Source: Malurus cyaneus samueli (lineage: Eukaryota; Chordata; Aves; Passeriformes; Maluridae). Taken from it: a stretch of 64,000 nucleotides of DNA. The position numbers and the translations under genes were made by a program. Shown piece after piece: positions 59,815 through 64,000 of the stretch. The notes under the pieces were generated by a model that worked only from the letters and a program-made list of their open reading frames with translations, ran no database searches and was not told the DNA's origin. Position 1 is the stretch's first letter. Every line of letters starts with the position of its first letter. The stretch covers positions 10,866,701 to 10,930,700 of the forward strand of contig CM019238.1 in assembly GCA_009741485.1 (NCBI GenBank), written 5' to 3'.

Positions 59815-62760
59815 TCTAGATAATGATTAATGATTAAAACCCACAGTGATGCATGAAGACTTTGGTATGATAGTGCCTCCCATGTGCAGAACAAAAAGGC
59901 AGTTTCTGTTCAGCTCCTGCTATGCTGCTGCAGTCTTTCTTCCACTGGTTATTTTTCTTGGGTTTGTGGTGGCACTGGGTGGGGTTGGGTACAACAGAAT
60001 AAAGGAACAGTTATCTTTTGAGTAAGCAAGTAGTGTAACTCTAGTCAATGGTGGTAGAATTTTTCTCTTTCAAAACTTATAGCCTTAAGGCAACATGGTG
60101 GACTTTACCAGCATCTCTTGCCTTCCTCCAAGGGCCGAGGCTCGTGTGAAGTGTTAGTGTAGGTGCTACATGGCTGTCCTGGCTCATGGAGCTCCAAGTT
60201 CTCTCTTTTCAGAGAGAAATGGCCGAGCAGATGTACAGTAGACTTAGCCCTCCTTTTAAAATTGATTTCTTGGGTGATGATGAGTGTGCCATCAGCCCTG
60301 GCTTCTTTTGGTATGACAGCAGGAATTTCTGATCTGCTGTTGGCTTTCTCTTGCTGTTGGCTATCATTCCTAGTTTATAGAATGAGAAAATATTTCAGTA
60401 AGGGGGTTGTAAGCCTTACCTCTGGCAGCTTAGACATTTATGTGACTCTTCTGCAGAATGTCAACCAAAATAAGCTGGAGTGGTTTAAACAGCCTAAATA
60501 ATCACTCTTTGTATTGGCTGATCCTGAGTAAATAGGTTAGAAAGTACTTAAGAGCAGCTCAGCTGGAGCCTTATGGCAGAGAGCAGGGACGAGCAGCTGA
60601 CAGTGCTGAGCTCTTCCATGGCACAGCTGTACCTAGAGGAGGAGATCCAAACCTAGGGCAGAGGTTCACAAGCTAAAGGGCTGCTTGGAGGCAGAAACGT
60701 GGCTTCTCCCTGCAAATAACCCTGTGATTATGGCAGAAATAAGAAAATCCCACTTCATCGTCCTCTTGGGGAATGAAGTGTACACTCTGGTTGGGCTGTA
60801 ATGATCTGCTGGTGTGCAGTGAAAGATGTGGTTAAATTTAGACATATTTCATGGGGATGCAGGGGATGGCTGTGCTGGTACCCTTCTGATGGTGCTGCCA
60901 GGCGTCAGGACATGTGGTGTGGGGCTGCTGTGCAGCAGTGTCCTGTCTTCTCCATATGTGCACAGAAAAGTCCATGTTACGGTTGTAACCAGCTCCCACT
61001 ACTAGATCAGATTGTTTATTCATTAGTTAAATGAATGGTAGAGCGATTTGGGTGGAAGATGTGAATATGCAAGAAAAGATGTTGCATGGCAACGCTTTAA
61101 TGTCCCAAACAAAAAGTCAGGAATAAATAATGGCGGAAAAAAAAATGGGAGGAGGAAAAAATGAGCGGGTCGGAGGAGAAAACACTATCTTTGTATTGAC
61201 TTTATTGTTTGAGTGCCATCCCAGATGTGTGTAACAAGTGTGACATTGTTTGAGGTTTGCATTACTGAGCGCCTTTCACAAGGCCCCAGTGTAGCGCTCG
61301 CGTGTGTCCCTGGGGCAGCCTGACACGGCTCTGCCGCCTCGCAGGTTGGGCAAAATGTGCTCATAGGGGATGGCAGCGAGCTGGGGCTCACTCACAGCTT
61401 TAAAGGGCTTCTTGCCACCAGAAACCACTTTCTAGCTTTGTGTCTTTCTGGCCTTCTTCACCAAAATAAACTCTCTAAGAGGCTTCCTGATGAATTGTGT
61501 CATTCCTGACACGATGATATTTTAATTCTGGAACATGAGTGTTTCTGATTGCTGCCGTCCATGGTTGTGCATATATAAACACAGTATAATTTGACACATT
61601 TTAAGGAGGTGTATCAAAAGCTTCAATCCAATAGGACAGCAATAGCCTCTCATCTTTAGGTAAGCTCTTTGTTTTGGTTAAGAATTTTTAATGTCCCGTA
61701 GTGCTTCTTATCCATTACTGTTGACTAACCTGCACTTTCCTATGTGATTTTGTTGTTAGTATTGTTTTATTGGATGAATAATTTGATTGGCAAGGGCTTG
61801 TAGTTGAAAAAATACTGTTCATGCATTGAATTATAGAAGTGACTCTTACTGGTGCTAACAGTGTGACTATATGAACTGCCAAGTGTAATGTTTTTGGTTT
61901 TCTTTTTNTTTTTTTTTTTTTTCTGAGAGGAAATGCAGAGGAAATGAAAGCCAGTGGTGTTATTGCCAGCATTTCCTCGCTCTGCTTTACGTTTGAATGA
62001 ATTAAAAAAAATTAACGCCAGTGCAAATGACAGCACTGCTGATTGCTCCTTGTGTTTCAGGGTAACTGCCTGCTGTTTTCCTTTTGAATTGGTTGTGCTA
62101 TCTTTTCAGCATTAAAAAGAAACGCAATGTCTCCTCCCAAATCTCTCTATGCCATTGTTCATGGCTATAAGATGACTTTTCACTGTAACTCTGCGATTTC
62201 AGCTCCTCTGTGACTGGTGTTCTCTGTGCAAGCCCAGCCAGAGCCTCCTGCTGTGGTAACAGCTGTTGGGGGGGAAATTGTGAGAAGGGGGCTTGGCTTG
62301 GGATCAAGGTGTTACTTCTGTTAGGAGTCTGTACCTCCTGTGACTTGTATGCCTTTAGGGATTCACATGAAATGGTGGTTGTGCTTCTGAGACAGTGACT
62401 GCCTGAGTAGCTTCAAAGCAAAAATTAGTCCTGATGATTTTTTCTTCTGCACTGTTGTTGGAATTGATTTTTATGTGGAGCTGTGATCTTGTGGAATTCT
62501 GTATGAAATATTCCATATACATGGAAAAAAGCAGGATGCCACGTATTTTTAGTGAGTTATGTGAGCTTTCCCTTCAGGCAAGAAGTGGGGCTATCCAATT
62601 TTCCATTCACACTGGAGACAGAGCTCAAAGGGCTGCAGAAGCCAATAGTTAATTCTGTTGGAGATGCTCTACCCTGCAGTTCTTTAAAATAGCATCTACA
62701 GTGAATAACAGTGTGCAAACCTGTGTGACAATCTTTTTCTCTTCCCAAACCTTGTTCTAG
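54723..62760 (+). other. Presumed intron of right-hand gene, no exon seen
   Basis: About 8 kb of AT-rich sequence. It contains homopolymer T runs (about 55,170-55,184; T35 at 59,777-59,811; a broken run with an N at 61,902-61,922). Open frames are short and unrecognised. Confidence 0.5.
59777..59811. repeat. Poly-T run, 35 bases
   Basis: An uninterrupted run of T followed by GCTTCTAG. It could pass for a polypyrimidine tract and acceptor, but nothing exon-like follows. Confidence 0.95.
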
Positions 62761-62825
62761 ATGTCAAAATTAACCTGGACTACTTGGGAATGGCGAAACA
62801 TAGCCCTGGGATCCTGCCATGAACA
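62761..62825 (+). other. Candidate internal coding exon, plus strand
   Basis: A pyrimidine-rich acceptor (TTTTTCTCTTCCCAAACC then TTGTTCTAG) is followed directly by an ATG opening 21 codons plus 2 bases (MSKLTWTTWEWRNIALGSCH then E), ending at ACA|GTAAGA. Size, both splice sites and an open frame agree with an alternative 5' coding exon of the right-hand gene. I cannot match the peptide with confidence to a KLHL13 isoform, and splice-like pairs occur by chance in 10 kb, so this stays a candidate. Confidence 0.3.
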
Positions 62826-64000
62826 GTAAGAAAGTTGAGATACTTTGTGTACGCAAATAATAATTTTCTCTTAACGACTAAACCCCAGTGAAACTGTTCC
62901 TGTTCTATTAACACAAGCAGGCAGCACATTGTGTAGCTCAGTGTGGAGCTGCTCCCAGCTTTCCATGCATAGAGGTAGTACAGTAGGTCAGAGGGGTGGA
63001 TCAGCAGGGGAGCATTCTTTGGGAATTTGGGGATGTCTCTGCAGTCAGTATGGCTCTGGAGCTGGGAAGCTGCTATGGGTGGTGCTTTAGGAGATTATTG
63101 AGGTGGTAGCTGAAGGATCCTTTCCCATAATGTGTAATTATATTGTGAGACTCCATTGTTACCCAGTGTATAATTATATGGAGACTCCATTGTCATGGGA
63201 TATCTTGAGTGCAAATTAGATTGAAATGTGATTAGACAAATTAGTGGAAGGAAAAAAGTAAATTTGGAAGTACTCAAACCTGAATTGCTGATACAGTTTG
63301 TGGGAGGGAGTCCCTAAAACAGTGGCAGAGGGAAGCTGCCAGAATGCAGTGTCTTTTCCCTGTCACGGCTCCTGAACTGACAGGTAGCCTGGCTAATTAG
63401 GTCTTCAGTCTGAGCTTTCCTGTCTGACTTTTGCACGGTGCTTTTCTTACATGAAACGTAGTGTTTAATAGAGGTTGATTAAACAGTTCATGTAGCCAGG
63501 AAAGCAAGATAGCTTTAAAGATATTCTTGAGTGTTGATCAAAATATTCAGATATTTTTGTGTTGTTGGTAGCCTGAGACTTCCTAGTTTGAAGGATACAT
63601 AAATATTTATGTATGTACATGCTCTGTATTCTTTATGTAGCCTTTTCCAGATGTTGCAGTAGACATCCTTAAATTAACACATTGAAAATTATTATGATTA
63701 ATTTTCCCAGTACAAAATAGTTTACTTATGAGAGACTGTGTGGGTGAGTAGCACGTTTGTAAAGTGTCAACAGTATCTGCTGAAAACTTGCACAATTTGT
63801 CAGCCTTCACTGGGACAGAAATTAAAAGGCTTTTGTATTGTTGCATATAGTGATTTGGATATAGTCCATTAGAACTGTACATCTCTTGAAAACTCTTGTA
63901 ATCTAAACTCTTCACAGCAGTGTAAATACTTAACATGCAAATGTTCAAAAGAAACTCTCTGACCATGTCATGTTTAGTTCTTCTACGGGAGCAGTGTTTT
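62826..64000 (+). other. Right-edge sequence, presumed intron
   Basis: No exon seen. A diverged tandem duplication of about 36 bases lies at about 63,131-63,201 (TAATTATAT followed by GAGACTCCATTGT, twice). Confidence 0.5.

Overview
The window is vertebrate nuclear DNA, most likely from a bird. One large multi-exon gene with canonical splice sites sits in AT-rich introns. Two CpG islands lie in otherwise ordinary sequence. The interspersed repeats all look like 5'-truncated CR1 LINE fragments, the dominant repeat family of bird genomes. No prokaryotic features, CRISPR array or RNA gene were seen.

Left part (1-20,180): WDR44, a Rab11 effector with WD repeats, on the minus strand. I placed 17 coding exons, from the ATG in a CpG island at 19,984 to an exon ending at 188. 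They splice in frame into the first 789 residues. About 120 C-terminal residues (the last WD repeats) lie left of the window. The order in the protein is: FFAT-like motif, acidic/low-complexity segment, proline-rich SH3-ligand region, Rab11-binding region with an Akt-type phosphosite, and a beta-propeller starting in exons 10/11. Intron 4 appears to be a GC-AG intron.

Middle part (20,180-52,340): about 32 kb with no gene I can support. It holds CR1 fragments, a 31-bp GC-rich minisatellite of about 38 copies (31.1-32.3 kb) next to a small CpG-rich patch, homopolymer runs, and a 0.68-kb TCCA/ATCC tetranucleotide array that abuts the second CpG island.

Right part (52,340-64,000): a CpG-island promoter with a GC box and an exact NRF1 palindrome, followed by a consensus plus-strand splice donor at 52,533/52,534. 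This suggests the non-coding first exon and long first intron of a plus-strand gene. In mammals KLHL13 lies head-to-head with WDR44, so KLHL13 is the positional candidate. Its Kelch/BTB exons are not in the window. One 65-bp candidate internal exon is at 62,761-62,825.

No evidence of a novel multi-gene system was found. The most interesting items are the GC-AG intron, the two GC-rich minisatellites, the repeat array fused to a promoter, the CR1 pieces bracketing the WDR44 promoter, and two unexplained open reading frames.
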